Source: Dromiciops gliroides
Taxonomy: Eukaryota; Chordata; Mammalia; Microbiotheria; Microbiotheriidae
Direction: 5' to 3'
DNA: 64,000 nt
Assembly (NCBI RefSeq): GCF_019393635.1
Contig: NC_057862.1
Location: 478,892,669-478,956,668, forward strand
Positions within the stretch are counted from its first letter, which is position 1; the number at the start of each line of letters is the position of its first letter. Shown here one piece after another: positions 23,870 through 35,505 of this stretch. The notes beneath the pieces are model-generated. The model saw only the letters and a program-made list of their open reading frames with translations. It did not search any database and had not been told where the DNA came from. A program made the translations under genes and the position numbers.

Positions 23870-24900
23870 GTGATTTTCCTAAAGCATGGGTCTGACCACA
23901 GCACATTCCCTAATCAATAATCTCTGTGATAAAATAATTATTAATAATGGGTTTTGGGGGGACCCAGAGACACCCCCCCCACACACACACACACAAGAAC
24001 TCAGGCTGGTTTCCCAGAGCCAGCCCAGAGTTAGTAGAAATTCAAAAGAAATGTAGATTGACCTTCCTGACTACCTAAAGGAAGTTCACTTACCTTGGCA
24101 CCCCCAAGTCATGTCAATCAATGGACTTTAATGTTACTGGCCAATTAGCTTGGATCAAAGTGCAGTGACCCGCCTCAACCTGAGAGAGGATAAAAATCTT
24201 TGCGGGGGGGGGGGGGGGGGTGTCATTCTCTTCTCTTCTTGCTGCACCTCTTCGGGATACTGATTTACTTTACCCTGGGGGTCTCTGCCCAGCCTTCCTT
24301 CCTGGGATTCTATGCTGGGTTTACTCACAAATTTATAATAAATGCTTAATGCCAAAGACTGGTGCAATAGCCTTTAATTTATAAGTAACAATATATTAGA
24401 AATCCAAGCTAAGTTCCCCAATAACTTAGAACAGTGACAGGCTTTTCTCCAATATTTCAAATGACACATCTCCAGTATCTCTATTATCTTCAGGATCAAA
24501 TATAAAATCCTCCATTTGGCTTTTAAAGTTATGCATTTTTTTGGCCTTTGTGTAGCATATATTGTAGCTTCTTCATTCTCCCAGAACAAGACTGGTTATA
24601 ACATTGTCACATTCCATATCTATAATGGAGGGATTCTAGAAATCAGAATTAATTAATGTTAATTAATTAATTAATGTTCCTAGCTGAAACCTCTAAGAAC
24701 TCCCTGGGGGAGAAGAAGTCCCCTTGGCTAAGTCTTCTTTCCTTCCCTCATCTTTGGCTAAAGGAAGTCCTTGTCTGACCTCCCATTTTCTTTCTGGTTT
24801 CCTAGCAGTGTACCTTGTAATATTTGCATCCCCAAGTGCCTGACATAGTTGCAGGCCCCATAATAGACACTTAATAAGTGTTTGTTGGCTGATTAACCTC
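23870..24900 (+). mobile_element. L2 LINE split by an LTR
   Basis: Left half GATTTTCCTAAAGCATGGGTCTGACCACAGC. Right half from about 24440: ATCTCTATTATCTTCAGGATC, AAATATAAAATCC, ending CACTTAATAAGTGTTTGTTGG at about 24885. The halves are consecutive in L2. Confidence 0.6.
23927..24433 (+). mobile_element. Solo LTR of an endogenous retrovirus (approximate ends)
   Basis: A ~0.5 kb block interrupts an L2 copy. It has a GATAAAAATC TATA-like box at about 24188, a promoter-proximal G run (17-18 G at 24203), and AATAAATGCTTAA at about 24337. That last motif is shared with the polyadenylation region of the LTR at 902-1271. TG and CA ends are plausible (TGATAAAATAA start), but the exact limits and target duplication are unclear. 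Confidence 0.5.
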
Positions 24901-26204
24901 CAGTCCTCTCCTTTCAGCACATTAGCATTGCTTAACTTTTAGATTAACTAGTGATAGCTTCCGGCCCTGGGGAAATAAGATATACTAAGAAGGTATTTCA
25001 ATTTGGCAAGTCTGAAAGAGAGATTGGTGGCAGATAGAGGGGGAATCAGGCTAAGGGAGTCTAGGCAAAAGGGCAGAATTTGTGTGTCTGATGGGAAAAG
25101 AAAGAGGGTTTGGATAAAAAGACAGTGACAAAGAAGGAAAAAGGAAAGATTCTAGTTAGAAGGAATAAAGTTGGCTGTTAGGCTGAACAGTGGGAAAGGA
25201 CAGAGTAGAGTGGCTGAGATTGTAGTAGAGATGAACAACTGGTACTCTGCTGATCCATCTGCTATTGTGTTCCAGTCTTTTCCTTCCATTTTCTGAATTG
25301 GTGTTTAGACATTTGCTGAAAAGCATATGCCATCTGGACCTCATTGAAGTCTTGCAGACTTTCTCCCTTTTGAATTTCCCCCTAAGCCAGAACTATATAG
25401 ATATTCCATTTCTGATGTAATTGTTCTGTTCCAGATTTTTTCTTTCCTAAACCAAAGACTCAAGCTATCCAAAACATTTGAGGTGAGGTCTTGAACATAA
25501 TGCTTTGTCTAAATGATTTTTTTATATCTCTTGTAGTTTAAATTTAGTTTTCCTAGTTAGTCAGCCAACATCTGGCTGGAGGTGCAAGTTCTGGGTTTAA
25601 ATAAAAGGCTATAAGGACACAGTTATACTTTTGTTTTAAATTTTCCACTTTCAGGAGAGAAGGTGGGACATGTGAACACAAGCATCTTTTATTTGTTTGG
25701 GAAATGCAGTTATGATACATTTTTTTTGGTTTTTAAAATTCCCACCAAAAAAGAGGCAATCTAAACCACTTGGTTTCATCCAGAATGACACTTATGAAGA
25801 AAATACACTCTTTTGTTGGATTGGTGTTTCCAGTCTGTCAAGATCCTTTCTACCTGCCAGCTCTTGGAAATGGTGAAGAGAGGAGTGTGGAAAGAGGAGA
25901 AGAACTGGCCAAAATTTGACTTGGATCATTTGAAAACAGACAACTGCCAGTGTCTTTCCCAAGTTATTTCACAATAAAAATCAGGGCAGTCAATTAAACT
26001 TTTGGGCTTAACTAAGAAATTTTAAAGAATCTGACCTTGTCCTCTTTAACCCCTAATAGTTCTGTCCCAGGAAAAGAGCCAATCAGATGCTAAATTCTGG
26101 ATGATTCAAATGCCACTTGGATATTTAAATATTGCATGATGGTAGCTGGTCTATTGCAGAACCATCATGGATTAAAGAGGCAACACAACTACGGATTTCT
26201 GAAA
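24901..26204. other. No gene or recognised repeat
   Basis: Unique-looking AT-rich sequence with GA-rich patches near 25020-25150. Confidence 0.5.
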
Positions 26205-26530
26205 ATCAAAATCAATCCAACAACTGTTTATTAAGCTCTCCTTATGTGCCAATCACTGTGCTAAAACACTTAGGATAAAAAGGCAAAAGTGAAAACAGTC
26301 TCTTCCCTCAAGGAACTTACATTGTAATGGAAAAACAATATATACATATATGAATATATACAAGATCCTTACACTAAATAGACAGAAGATAACAGTAGAG
26401 GGAAAGTCACTATAAGCTGAGGGAACCAAGGGTGAGCCTTGAACTGAGTCTTGAAGGAGGCTAGAGATTCTAAGAGTTGGAGGTGAGAAGGGTGTACAAG
26501 GGAACTAATGCAAAGGCATGGACAACTTTC
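26205..26530 (-). mobile_element. L2 LINE 3' region
   Basis: ATCAATCCAACAACTGTTTATTAAGC, GGAACTTACATTGTAATGG, CCTTGAACTGAGTCTTGAAGG, in the reversed L2 order. Confidence 0.68.
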
Positions 26531-26553
26531 TTTTATAGCCAAGCCTATGCCAA

Positions 26554-26584
<31 letters not shown>

Positions 26585-27310
26585 GCCATGCCTAGGAGTT
26601 TTATTTCCAGTTCAGGGTGGGTCTGTAATTGCAGAATAAGAACTATGTCAAAATTGGAAGGGTCTTCACAGGCTACCTACAACAACCAAGATCTGAGATT
26701 TATACCCTTCTCCACATCTCCATTAAATGGTCACTCAGCCTGTTTGAGATCTGTATTCTAAAACAATGAAATCTGTTTAAAGAGAATTTAAGAACGTTTC
26801 AATTTCCCAGGTTTTAAGATTATGTGGCAGTTATAGAGATTGTTTTCATTGCAATTGTTAGTATAATAGACATGGCTAAAAGGGACTGGATAAAGCTTCT
26901 GGAACAGGTGTTAACCTGGGGTCTGTGAATCCGGTTTAAAAATATTTAAGAACTATTTCAATATAAGTGGTTTCTATCCAGCGTTGTGTAGCTGACAAGA
27001 AAATAATTCTAAAAGCTCACACACATAGCATTGTAAAGTTTTTAAGAGCCAACTCTTATATATAAATAGTATAATTATTTTGAAAAATATATAATTGGTT
27101 TCCTTTGTAATTCTATGTACTTTATTTAATGTATTTTAAAACATTATTCTGAGAAGGGATCCAAAGGTTTCACCCAGACTGTCAAAGGGGTCCATAACAC
27201 ACAAAAAGTTAAGAACTGGTCTAGAACCTTTTGTTTTATGGATGACTAATTAAGGCCCAAAGTTATTAAGTTACTTGGCCAAGGTCATATAAGAACAACT
27301 GAGAACTTAA
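26531..27310. other. Unassigned; short (TA)n at 26561-26583
   Basis: No gene. The (TA)n tract gives a short spurious frame. Confidence 0.5.
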
Positions 27311-27314
27311 ATTC

Positions 27315-27560
27315 AAGCCCAAGGCAGCCAAGTGGTATAGTGGATAGAGTGTTGGGCCTGGAGTAAGGAAGACCTAAATTCAAATTGAGCCTCAATCTTT
27401 ACTAGCTGTATGACCCTGGGCAGATCACTTAACCTCTGTTTGCCTTAGTTTCCTTAACTGTAAAATAGGAGTAATTATAGCATCTACCTCCCAGGGTTGT
27501 TGTGACTCATATTTGTAAAGTGTCTGACACATAGCAAATGTTTAATAAATGCTTATTTCC
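27315..27560 (+). mobile_element. MIR/THER1-type CORE-SINE
   Basis: tRNA-like head GGCAGCCAAGTGGTATAGTGG, core CTAGCTGTATGACCCTGGGCAG, CTACCTCCCAGGGTTGTTGTG, then an L2-like end AAATGTTTAATAAATGC. Confidence 0.7.
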
Positions 27561-27659
27561 CTCCCCTTCCTTTAAATCCCAGTCCAACTCACTTCCCAAT
27601 ACATCATGCTTACTCTGTGATAACCTGTCAAGTTCATAAGAAATAATTGTCTTTAAATT

Positions 27660-27905
27660 TAAAAAAAATATTTTTCCAATTAGATGTAAAATAATTTTTA
27701 ACATTTGCTTTTAAAATGTTTGAGTTTTAAAAAATTTGAGTTCCTTTCCTCCCTTCTACTCCCTTTCCTCTTCATTGAGAAGGCAAGCAATTTGGTATGT
27801 TACACATGTGCATTCATGCAAAACATAAATAAATCATTTTCTAGAAATAGTGAGAATACTTGTTTTTTGCCACGCATAAAATATAACACCCACATGTGCT
27901 AGATT
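27660..27905 (-). mobile_element. L1 LINE 3'UTR fragment
   Basis: TTTTTCCAATTAGATGTAAAA, CTTTCCTCCCTTCTACTCC, AAGGCAAGCAATTTGGTATG: the terminal L1 segment also seen at 39770 and 47515. Confidence 0.6.
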
Positions 27906-28305
27906 GCTGTCCACCTAGCCAACCTCACTTTCCATGGATGCTTTACAACAGTCCATGATCCAGACCATCAGAACTAGATTTAGCAGAAACTGCAAAATGA
28001 ACAGTAGGGTAGGCACTGTTGCCTGCCAGGTCTTGGCACACTCAGCATCAGTGACTGCTGGCAGTGATTTGTAAGCATCCTGCAGCTCAAACCACAGTTC
28101 CTAGAGGGAGCAGTAAGCTTAAAGTGCCCCATAGCTCTGACTTTGTGTAATATTGGCTACATGTAGCTTAAAGCATGTGTATGAGGACACGCAGTCCCTC
28201 ATGTGTAGCATGTGAGGTGAAGGATGTAGCCATATAGAAAATTATATGTGTGCACATGTTTTTATATATAACATAGATATAGATATAATGTATATCTATA
28301 TCTAT
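27906..28305. other. No gene or recognised repeat
   Basis: Moderately GC-rich unique-looking DNA, followed by TA and GA simple repeats at 28261-28345. Confidence 0.45.
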
Positions 28306-28310
28306 GCATG

Positions 28311-28344
<34 letters not shown>

Positions 28345-28850
28345 TGCTGTGTAAATGAGGTAGAGAATTGAACCATATACCTGTAAAGGTGATGGGAGAA
28401 CTCTTGGTTAGTGACCAGGCACATAAACTGCAGCTAAAATGCCTCAGTGCCTTGAGGAATTGCAGTGCCAGAGCCTCAGGTTGAAATGGCAGCAGAAATT
28501 CCCCAGGATTTAGGACAAAGATGAAAGTGACACTAGCCTCAGTAGGTTTAATACCAAAATTATCAGCCCTTACCCTAAGTGAGAGGATTCTTTTTTGCTT
28601 TGTTTGTGGTGTGGGTGTGTGTGACTTTATAGTTACTCTAGGGGAATAATTATGTTGGTATGCTCTCTCTCTCACCTTCTCTCTGTGTCTTTTTGTCTCT
28701 CTCTCTCTTTCTCTCTCATTCTCCCCTTCCCCTCCCTGTTCTCAGCTGATTCTACAGAGGAATAGTGTTTTACATCTCTTTAAAGGTGAAACCTTCCCCA
28801 AGCCACCTAATTAAATCAAATGAGTCAGAATTTTGTGACTATCGCATTTT

Positions 28851-29016
28851 CTTTTCTTTTTCTTTCTTTTTCTTTTTTGTGAGGCAATTGGAGTTAAGTG
28901 ACTTGCCCAGGGTCACACAGCTAGTAAGTGTCAAGTATCTGAGGCCAGATTTGAACTCTCAAGTCCTCCTGAATCCAGGGCCGGTGCTCTATCCATTGCG
29001 CCACCTAGCTGCCCCA
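28851..29016 (-). mobile_element. WSINE1-like SINE
   Basis: Mostly subfamily I with a CTTTT-rich tail. TGACTATCGCATTTT at 28836, TGACTATTGCATTTT at 29017. Confidence 0.87.
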
Positions 29017-29034
29017 TGACTATTGCATTTTCAT

Positions 29035-29795
29035 CCATGTAGCAAGGGGAATAAGTTAGTAGTAATGAAAAAGACAGTAAGCAATGAGGGGAAGATTCAT
29101 TTGGATCACCGGCTGCCTGGGGGCTGCAGTGAATAGGAGATAGAAGAGGCATCCATTTCCTCCTTTTCTCTTCCTTTTCCTAGAAGGAAAAAGAGACGAA
29201 AAAGCAGAGGGTTTAGGAAATTAATGTTTATGTGTGGGGAGTGCTGTTCTTTCACCCAAAATGTAAAAGGGTGCAGAAAGATGTCAATGGTTGTTTTGTC
29301 CTACCACCCAATCAACTTGTCATGGTCTATCATCCCTTTAGAACTTGAGGAGCTTTAGTGCTTGCTGCCTGCCAACACAGTTCTGGGAGTTATAGAGGGA
29401 TGGGTGGTGGTGGTGGTAAAGGTTCTTAGAATAGGATTCATCTCTCTAACCCTAATTCTGTGCCCATCCCACCCCACCCCACACCACCCAACTCCAGTTT
29501 TCTCCACAAGATGAATTCTCTCCACTTTTTTTCCAAAGTTATTGCTTCCACATTCAAATGTCACCATTTCCAATGAACCTCTTGGACAAAAGATTGCTTG
29601 GCTGTGGGAGGGCCAGATGCTAGTGTATTGAATCTTTATATTGCAACTCACTCACTACCTGGCTACCTGGGAGATGAAGTTTTTTTAATTGACCACATTT
29701 TCTTCATTGCCACTGGGTTCTTAGTAAATTTTCCTCGCTGAGGAGCCATTCATCACTCAGCAAATATCTATTAAGTAGCAATTAGGTGCCCTCTA
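29035..29795. other. No gene or recognised repeat
   Basis: Unique-looking; a short L2-like TCAGCAAATATCTATTAAG lies at about 29757. Confidence 0.4.
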
Positions 29796-29799
29796 ATGG

Positions 29800-30115
29800 A
29801 GGCAGATGAGTGACCCAGGCAAGTCATTTGACCTTTCATAGTCTGAATTTCTATATTTGTAAAATCAAGTTATTTGTACCAGTTGACTCATGGGATTGTT
29901 GTGAGGTTAGTGCTTTAGAAACCTTATAGCACTAGAAAAAAGTACAATTTATGGTTTTTATAGTCTGGAGTAGGTGATGGTGTATTTGGCTTGGACTCAG
30001 GGAGACTTGGGATTACATTCTACTTCTGATACTTATCTGTGTGGCGACTGGCAAGTCACCTCATCTCTCTGTGCCTCAGCTTCTGCATTTGTAAAATAAA
30101 GATAATAGTATCTTA
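29800..30115 (+). mobile_element. Two adjacent degenerate MIR SINEs
   Basis: 29800-29945 has GACCCAGGCAAGTCATTTGACC. 29955-30115 has GGCTTGGACTCAGGGAGACTTGG..CTGGCAAGTCACCTCATCTCTCTGTGCCTCAG. Confidence 0.55.
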
Positions 30116-30134
30116 CTTTACAGGGACTGTGGCA

Positions 30135-30310
30135 TCACATTTAGAGCTAGAAGGGATTTCAGAAGTCATTTTTACAAACCCCCCCATTTTACAGCTGAGG
30201 AAACTGAGGAGGCCTGGACAGGTGAAGTGACTTTCAAGGTCATTCAGAGGATAAATGGCTTAGCTAGGATTCACAATAAGGTCTTTTGATTCCAAATCCA
30301 CTGCCTTTTT
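30135..30310 (-). mobile_element. MIR3-type SINE
   Basis: TTTAGAGCTAGAAGGGATTTCAGAAG, CATTTTACAGCTGAGGAAAC, GAAGTGACTTTCAAGGTCATTCAG. Confidence 0.6.
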
Positions 30311-30436
30311 CGAATACAGCATAAAAAAACAAACTATTATTGAGGCTGAAATGGGATCATATATGTAAATCACTTTAGAAACTTCAAAGCACCATATATA
30401 GATAGATAGATATGTCAGTTAAGAAACAGTGTAGAG

Positions 30437-30586
30437 GGGCAGCTAGATGGTGCAGTGGATAGAGCACCAGCCCTGGAGTCAGGAGTACCTGAGTTCAAAT
30501 CCGGCCTCAGACACTTAACACTTACTAGCTGTGTGACCCTAGGCAAGTCACTTAACCCCAATTGCCTCACTAAAAAAAAAAAAAAA
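30437..30586 (+). mobile_element. WSINE1-like SINE
   Basis: Subfamily I. The 16 bp perfect duplication AAGAAACAGTGTAGAG is at 30421 and 30587. Confidence 0.9.
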
Positions 30587-30644
30587 AAGAAACAGTGTAG
30601 AGTAGAGGATAGAGAGCCATCCTTAGTCTCTGCCATATAGTCCA

Positions 30645-30781
30645 GCAAAAAGAACACTGGCTGTGGAGTAAGGACCTCGGTTAAAATCCCACTTTAGATA
30701 ACACCTATGCAACTTGAGCAAGTTACCTAAACTTCCTGGGTCTCTGTTTCCTCACCTATAAAGTGGGCTAGAGAATCTATC
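30645..30781 (+). mobile_element. MIR SINE, cut by the next SINE
   Basis: ACACTGGCTGTGGAGTAAGGAC..TTGAGCAAGTTACC..CTCACCTATAAAGTGGGCT. Confidence 0.5.
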
Positions 30782-30931
30782 TTTTTTTTTTTTTTTGGTG
30801 GGGCAATGAGGGTTAAGTGATTTGCCCAAGGTCACACAGCTAGTAAGTGTCATGTCTGAGGCCAGATTTGAACTCAGGTCCTCCTGTATCCAGGGCCAGC
30901 ACTTTATCCACTTTGCCACCTAGCTGCCCCC
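30782..30931 (-). mobile_element. WSINE1-like SINE
   Basis: Subfamily II with a small internal deletion (GTGTCATGTCTG). No clear target duplication was seen. Confidence 0.83.
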
Positions 30932-31329
30932 ACCCTCCCTCCCGTTAACTCACCTCTCTGTCTCTCTCCTCTCCTTTTCCCCTCCTCCCACCATGTAGAG
31001 CCTAAAGGTAGAGATGGCAGGTCAGTGGCAGACAGTTTCCTCTTTAGACCTCTAGAAGGGAATGAGAACTTGGGCCAGGGAAGGGGCCCGAGTTCTTAAA
31101 GGTATGGAATACACACACATAATGAATGAAGCATATCTATGTACAATTGTGGAGAACTACCCAATTCTTAGGTATTCAATAAATAGAAGCAAATATAAGA
31201 GACAAAACAGGTGGATTTAAATATATAAGACCAAATTGCTATTGTACAACACAAACATATCGAGAACAAAATAGGAAGAAAGAAATTGTGAAATAAAATC
31301 TTTGTTATAAGTGCTTTTATGTGTCTGAA

Positions 31330-32050
31330 ATCTCAGATGTACAAGGAATTTATTGTAAATTCATAACAGTAAGACCCAATCTCCAATAAGTGGTCAAAGG
31401 ATATAAAGTTCTTAGAAGACACAGCATAATTTATAAATAACTCCTTGAAAAATTGTGCAAATTAAAATGTGAGGACTTCAAATGAAAAGAACTCTGAAAC
31501 AATACCAAGTACCCATTCAATTGAAAAAAACAACAACACAATTTGATAAAATTCTGTGCTGTTGGATCTGTGAAGAAATAAGAATATCATTGTATTGCTA
31601 GTATAGCTTTGAATGGATGCATTTTTTTGGACAGCAATATAACATTATACAATGAAAGTTACAAAACTTTTAATTTTCTTTAACCAAGGTATCCCAATAT
31701 TAGGATTATGCCATAAGGATTGACAGGGGAAAAAAAGACCTATTTGTACAAAAATATTGTTAGCAGCATTATTCAAAACAGCAAAAAGGCCATAAGCAAT
31801 TATTTTTTTTCTTTTTTCTTTTTTTTTTTTTTTTGCGGGGCAGTGGGGGTTAAGTGACTTGCCCAAGGTCATACAGCTAGTGAGTGTCAAGTGTCTGAGG
31901 CCAGATTTGAACTCAGGTACTCCTGAATCCAGGGCCACTGCTCTATCCACTGTGCTATTTAGCCGCCCCCATAAGCAATTATTGTAGAATGATTTAACCA
32001 AATATCGTACATAAATATAATATGAACTACAGTTTACCTCTTCCCCCTAG
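31330..32050 (+). mobile_element. L1 LINE relic split by a SINE
   Basis: Old ORF2 C-terminal sequence: CAATAAGTGGTCAAAGGATAT, GGATCTGTGAAGAAATAAGA, then GACCTATTTGTACAAAAATATTG, continuing after the SINE at 31984. Confidence 0.6.
31805..31970 (-). mobile_element. WSINE1-like SINE nested in L1
   Basis: ATAAGCAATTATT (13 bp) is perfectly duplicated at 31792 and 31971. Body changes (GTGCTATTTAGCC) suggest moderate age. Confidence 0.89.
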
Positions 32051-32349
32051 AACTGCACAAAAAGTTAGCCAAAAGCCCAAGTTAAGGTTAAGACATGTGT
32101 GTTTAAAATGGCAATGAAATTTTAGTTTAAAAATATTGTTTGTGCATTAGAAAATTTGTTAATGGCTACTCAATTTATAATAAAGGGGAAATATGAATCG
32201 CTAAGAAAGCTAATATTTCCTGGCTATGATATAACAAAAATATTTGTCATTACTTAATTTAAATTTGATTTTCCTCAACAGGGATCAGTAGAAAAATTTT
32301 ACTCATAGTAGATTTTGTTTGTTTGTTTTTTTGGATGGTGAGAAAGGAT

Positions 32350-32565
32350 GAATTGTGATTTATTTTGGATTGGAGAGGGCCATCAGCAGTCATCTTGACC
32401 TGTGTTTTGCACTGGACTCTGATGACTCTGGAGGTGAGAATGAGGCTGATGACTTTGGACAGTTCTGTCTCACTTAAATCCAATTCACTTGCAAGTCAAG
32501 ACATCACTCTCCTGATGTCATTGGTTCTCTTCAAGAATGGGGATGAACAACAACATCAATTTTGG
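32350..32565 (+). mobile_element. Marsupial interspersed repeat, possibly RTE-related 3' end
   Basis: CCATCAGCAGTCATCTTGACC..CTGGACTCTGATGACTCTGGAGG..GACATCACTCTCCTGATGTC..GAATGGGGATGAACAACAACA matches a repeat pattern I recall from marsupials; the class is not certain. Confidence 0.45.
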
Positions 32566-32589
32566 ATTGGAAACTCCTAGTTAGGAAAC

Positions 32590-32735
32590 TGCCTCTACTG
32601 CAGATAGGAAAATGAGTTTACAGTTTTAGAGAACTGCCTGGAAGCACTGAAAGGTTAAGGGACTTGATCAGGGTCACCTAGCTAACATATGTGAGTGGTG
32701 GGACTCAAACCCAGGTCTTTCTGACAGGAAGCTAG
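32590..32735 (-). mobile_element. MIR-family SINE
   Basis: ACTGAAAGGTTAAGGGACTTGATCAGGGTCACC..GGACTCAAACCCAGGTCTTTCTGAC. Confidence 0.5.
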
Positions 32736-33437
32736 AGCAAGGCTGGAGACCAGAGAACAAGTGAAGTCCACAGACATTGCCACTCCCTATTAGTTAGTTA
32801 CCTGTGTTCTTAATTGTTTATATTCTGGGTTCTCTGTGTTGTTACTTTCTTAAGATCCTAAGATTATTTTGTCAACAGACTCTAGTGTATCTACTTCTGG
32901 ATTTGTTTATTCACCTCTGAAAGGGGTTCAGTGCTATAGGTGTAGATTTAGGGATCATCTGCTTAGAAGTCATCATTTTCTTATTTTAATATTCCTGAAC
33001 ACCTTCTTTACCCCATAATTTATCCATTAGTTTGGGAGAAAGAGAGAATACTTTTAACAGAGATTCAACTAGAAGAAAAGCATTAACTATAGAGCATCAG
33101 ACCATAGTGTCAGTATGTGAACGTTAACAGTAAAGGTAGAATGACTACTAATGGTAAAGCTTTTTCTTTAAACCATAACTTATCAGTTCACTCAAGTTAC
33201 TTGTTGATCAAAAGCTTAAGGAGGGGAATTTCCTTCTGAAATTAGGTCACTTGTAAAGTGTAAATAGATAAATTCAATTGAACAGCATCATGTTCCAACC
33301 CACAGGGATTATGGGGATCGGCTAGTTTTGCAGATGGTTGGGCTTCTTTGAAGTTTAATTTATAATCACAAATTAGGAAATACAACCATGGAGATGAAGG
33401 CCTAGAAACTATCCAAAGCTAAGATGACAAACTGATA
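32736..33437. other. No gene or recognised repeat
   Basis: AT-rich, unassigned. Confidence 0.45.
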
Positions 33438-33452
33438 GTAAGTATGTCTTTT

Positions 33453-33618
33453 TTTGTTTTTTTGTTTGTTTGTTTGTTTTTTAGTAAGGCAATTGGGGTT
33501 AAGTGACTTGCCCAGGGTCACACAGCTAGTAAGTATTAAGTGTCTGAGGCCGGATTTGAACTCAGGTACTCCTGACTCCAGGGCCGGTGCTCTATCCACT
33601 GTGCCACCTAGCTGCCCC
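33453..33618 (-). mobile_element. WSINE1-like SINE
   Basis: Subfamily I with a TTTG-repeat tail. GTAAGTATGTCTTTT (15 bp) is perfectly duplicated at 33438 and 33619. Confidence 0.9.
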
Positions 33619-33633
33619 GTAAGTATGTCTTTT

Positions 33634-34515
33634 GATAAAGGAAGAACAAAAAGGCGCTATGTTGCTTTAGCAAAGACCAAATGGAAGAGGGATTCCTTAT
33701 ACATGGTGAGCTCCTCTAGATGAGGTGGTTTGTGGCTGACATTGTACTAATGGCATCAAGCTTAGAATATCTCAGAGCACCCCAAAAGAGATCTATAATC
33801 ACTCAAAGGAATTTTCCCTAACTATACATGCAAGAAAACCCTATAATGAGCAGTTAGATGGACAGCCTATATAAATGGCCTATCAGGATATAATATCTTG
33901 GTCATTTTAGTTGTATAAGGAACTGGGCCCAGAGTTAAATAAAAAGAAGGTGGATGAATGGCTTTTGGGAAATCAAGCAGTGATTTTAGTGACCCCAAGC
34001 TTCTCCTCCAAACAAAAATCCATCTTAGTGATACCAATATTCTTCTAATGATATTGTATGGTTGTGAATGATGTAATACTCTGATTTCAGGGTTTTTTTC
34101 CAGGTGGGGCGATGAGGGTTAAGTGACTTGCCCAGGGTCACACAGCTAATAAGTGTCAAGTGTCTGAGGCCGGATTTGAACTCAGGTCCTCCTGAATCCA
34201 GGACTGGTGCTTTATCCATTGCGCCACTTAGAATACTCTGATTTCAAAAGAAACAAAATGACAGAGCCTGCACAGAGCAATGGAAGGATACAAGGTGAAT
34301 ATAAATTGTCTGTGGCTACTTAGTGGTATGCTACCAAGGAAGATTGCACAGAGGAAGAAAAGGAGGTGTGCCAGTCAATGTAGCAAGAATTAGGGATGAC
34401 AAAGGAATAACATTTATCTACATAAATGGGAAGAAACTAGAGGAAGGCCCCCAGGATGTTAGATGGACCCCTTGTGGAGAATTTATGGAAAGATGTAGAT
34501 AAGAATTACACAGGA
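33634..34515 (+). mobile_element. RTE/BovB LINE, reverse-transcriptase relic split by a SINE
   Basis: Frames with stops read like the RT C-terminal part of RTE elements. A degenerate FADD box (GTGGCTGACATTGTACTAATGGC, ADIVLMAS) comes first. Next is a region ending ILYGCE at about 34050. Resuming after the SINE is an RAMEGYK-like segment (CAGAGCAATGGAAGG at about 34275). Many stops and frameshifts make it a pseudogene. Confidence 0.62.
34090..34231 (-). mobile_element. WSINE1-like SINE nested in RTE
   Basis: Subfamily II, missing the last GCTGCCCC of the head. AATACTCTGATTTCA (15 bp) is perfectly duplicated at 34075 and 34232. Confidence 0.89.
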
Positions 34516-34524
34516 TGAGAATAA

Positions 34525-34885
34525 CAGAATGTAAGATTTGGAAAGGATCTCAGAAGCTATCTACTCCATCTGACCAAGGACTCTATAACACCAGCATCAA
34601 ATAGTTGTCCATTTTCTGCTTGAAGACTTCCAGTGTTGGGAGACAAACTACCTCCTTTCACATAGTTAACTTCATTTCTGGATGGCTTTAACTTTTAGGA
34701 AATTTTTCTTTGTACAAGGCTTATATTTGCCTCTCTGTAATTTCTGCCCATTGACCCTACTTCTACCCTATGGAGCCAAGCGGATAAATCTAATTGCCCT
34801 TCAACCTAATCACACTTCAAATACTTTAAAACAGCTGTGCCATAAGGATAATTTAATCTACTCTTCTCTTTTCTTGTTGTACTGC
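34525..34885 (-). mobile_element. L3/CR1 LINE 3' region
   Basis: TTTGGAAAGGATCTCAGAAG, TTTTCTGCTTGAAGACTTCCAGTG, CTTTTAGGAAATTTTTC, TGGAGCCAAGCGGATAAATC, TTCAAATACTTTAAAACAGC, all in reversed L3 order. Confidence 0.7.
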
Positions 34886-35272
34886 TCACATTTCCAGACA
34901 TATATTAATACTAGTGAGAAGACTGACATCCTTTCTTTACTTGTGCATTTGTTGGAAATGATTCTAGGGGATCCCCATTGCATATTGATGCTTGCTTTTG
35001 GTTTTAGATAGATACTTTTTTGATATTAAAAAGGTTTCTCTATGCCTATATGCTGAAGTTGTTTTCATAAATGAACATTGTACTTTGTCAGAAACAATAT
35101 TGTGTTTCTGATGTTTTATTTTTAATATGATTAATTATGTTGATTTTTTTTACTAATGATGATAATTATATTCATAAATGATATTGGTCTATTGCTCTCC
35201 TGTGTCATCTCCTTCCTTTGTTTAGGTATTGGGACTATATTTGTCCTATAAATGGAAACTGGTAGGGTATTT

Positions 35273-35273
<1 letters not shown>
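34886..35273. other. No gene or recognised repeat
   Basis: AT-rich DNA before the pyrimidine tract. Confidence 0.45.
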
Positions 35274-35318
<45 letters not shown>

Positions 35319-35505
35319 CCTTCCTTCCTTTCCTTCCTTCTCTTTCTTTCTTCCTTCCTTCCTTCTTTCCTTCCTCCTCTTCTTCCTCCTCCTTCTCTCT
35401 CTCTTTCTTTCTACCTTCCTACCTTCTTGCCCTCCTTTCTTCCTGCTTTCCCTTCCTCCCTCCCCCCTCTCTCTTTCTTTTCTTTTTTTCCCCTTTATTT
35501 CCTCC
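35274..35505. repeat. (CT)n plus TTCC-rich polypyrimidine tract
   Basis: About 38 bp of CT, then ~190 bp of CTTT/TTCC/CTCC. The strand asymmetry makes long spurious Ser/Phe/Leu and Arg/Lys/Glu frames (35229-35905). Confidence 0.9.
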
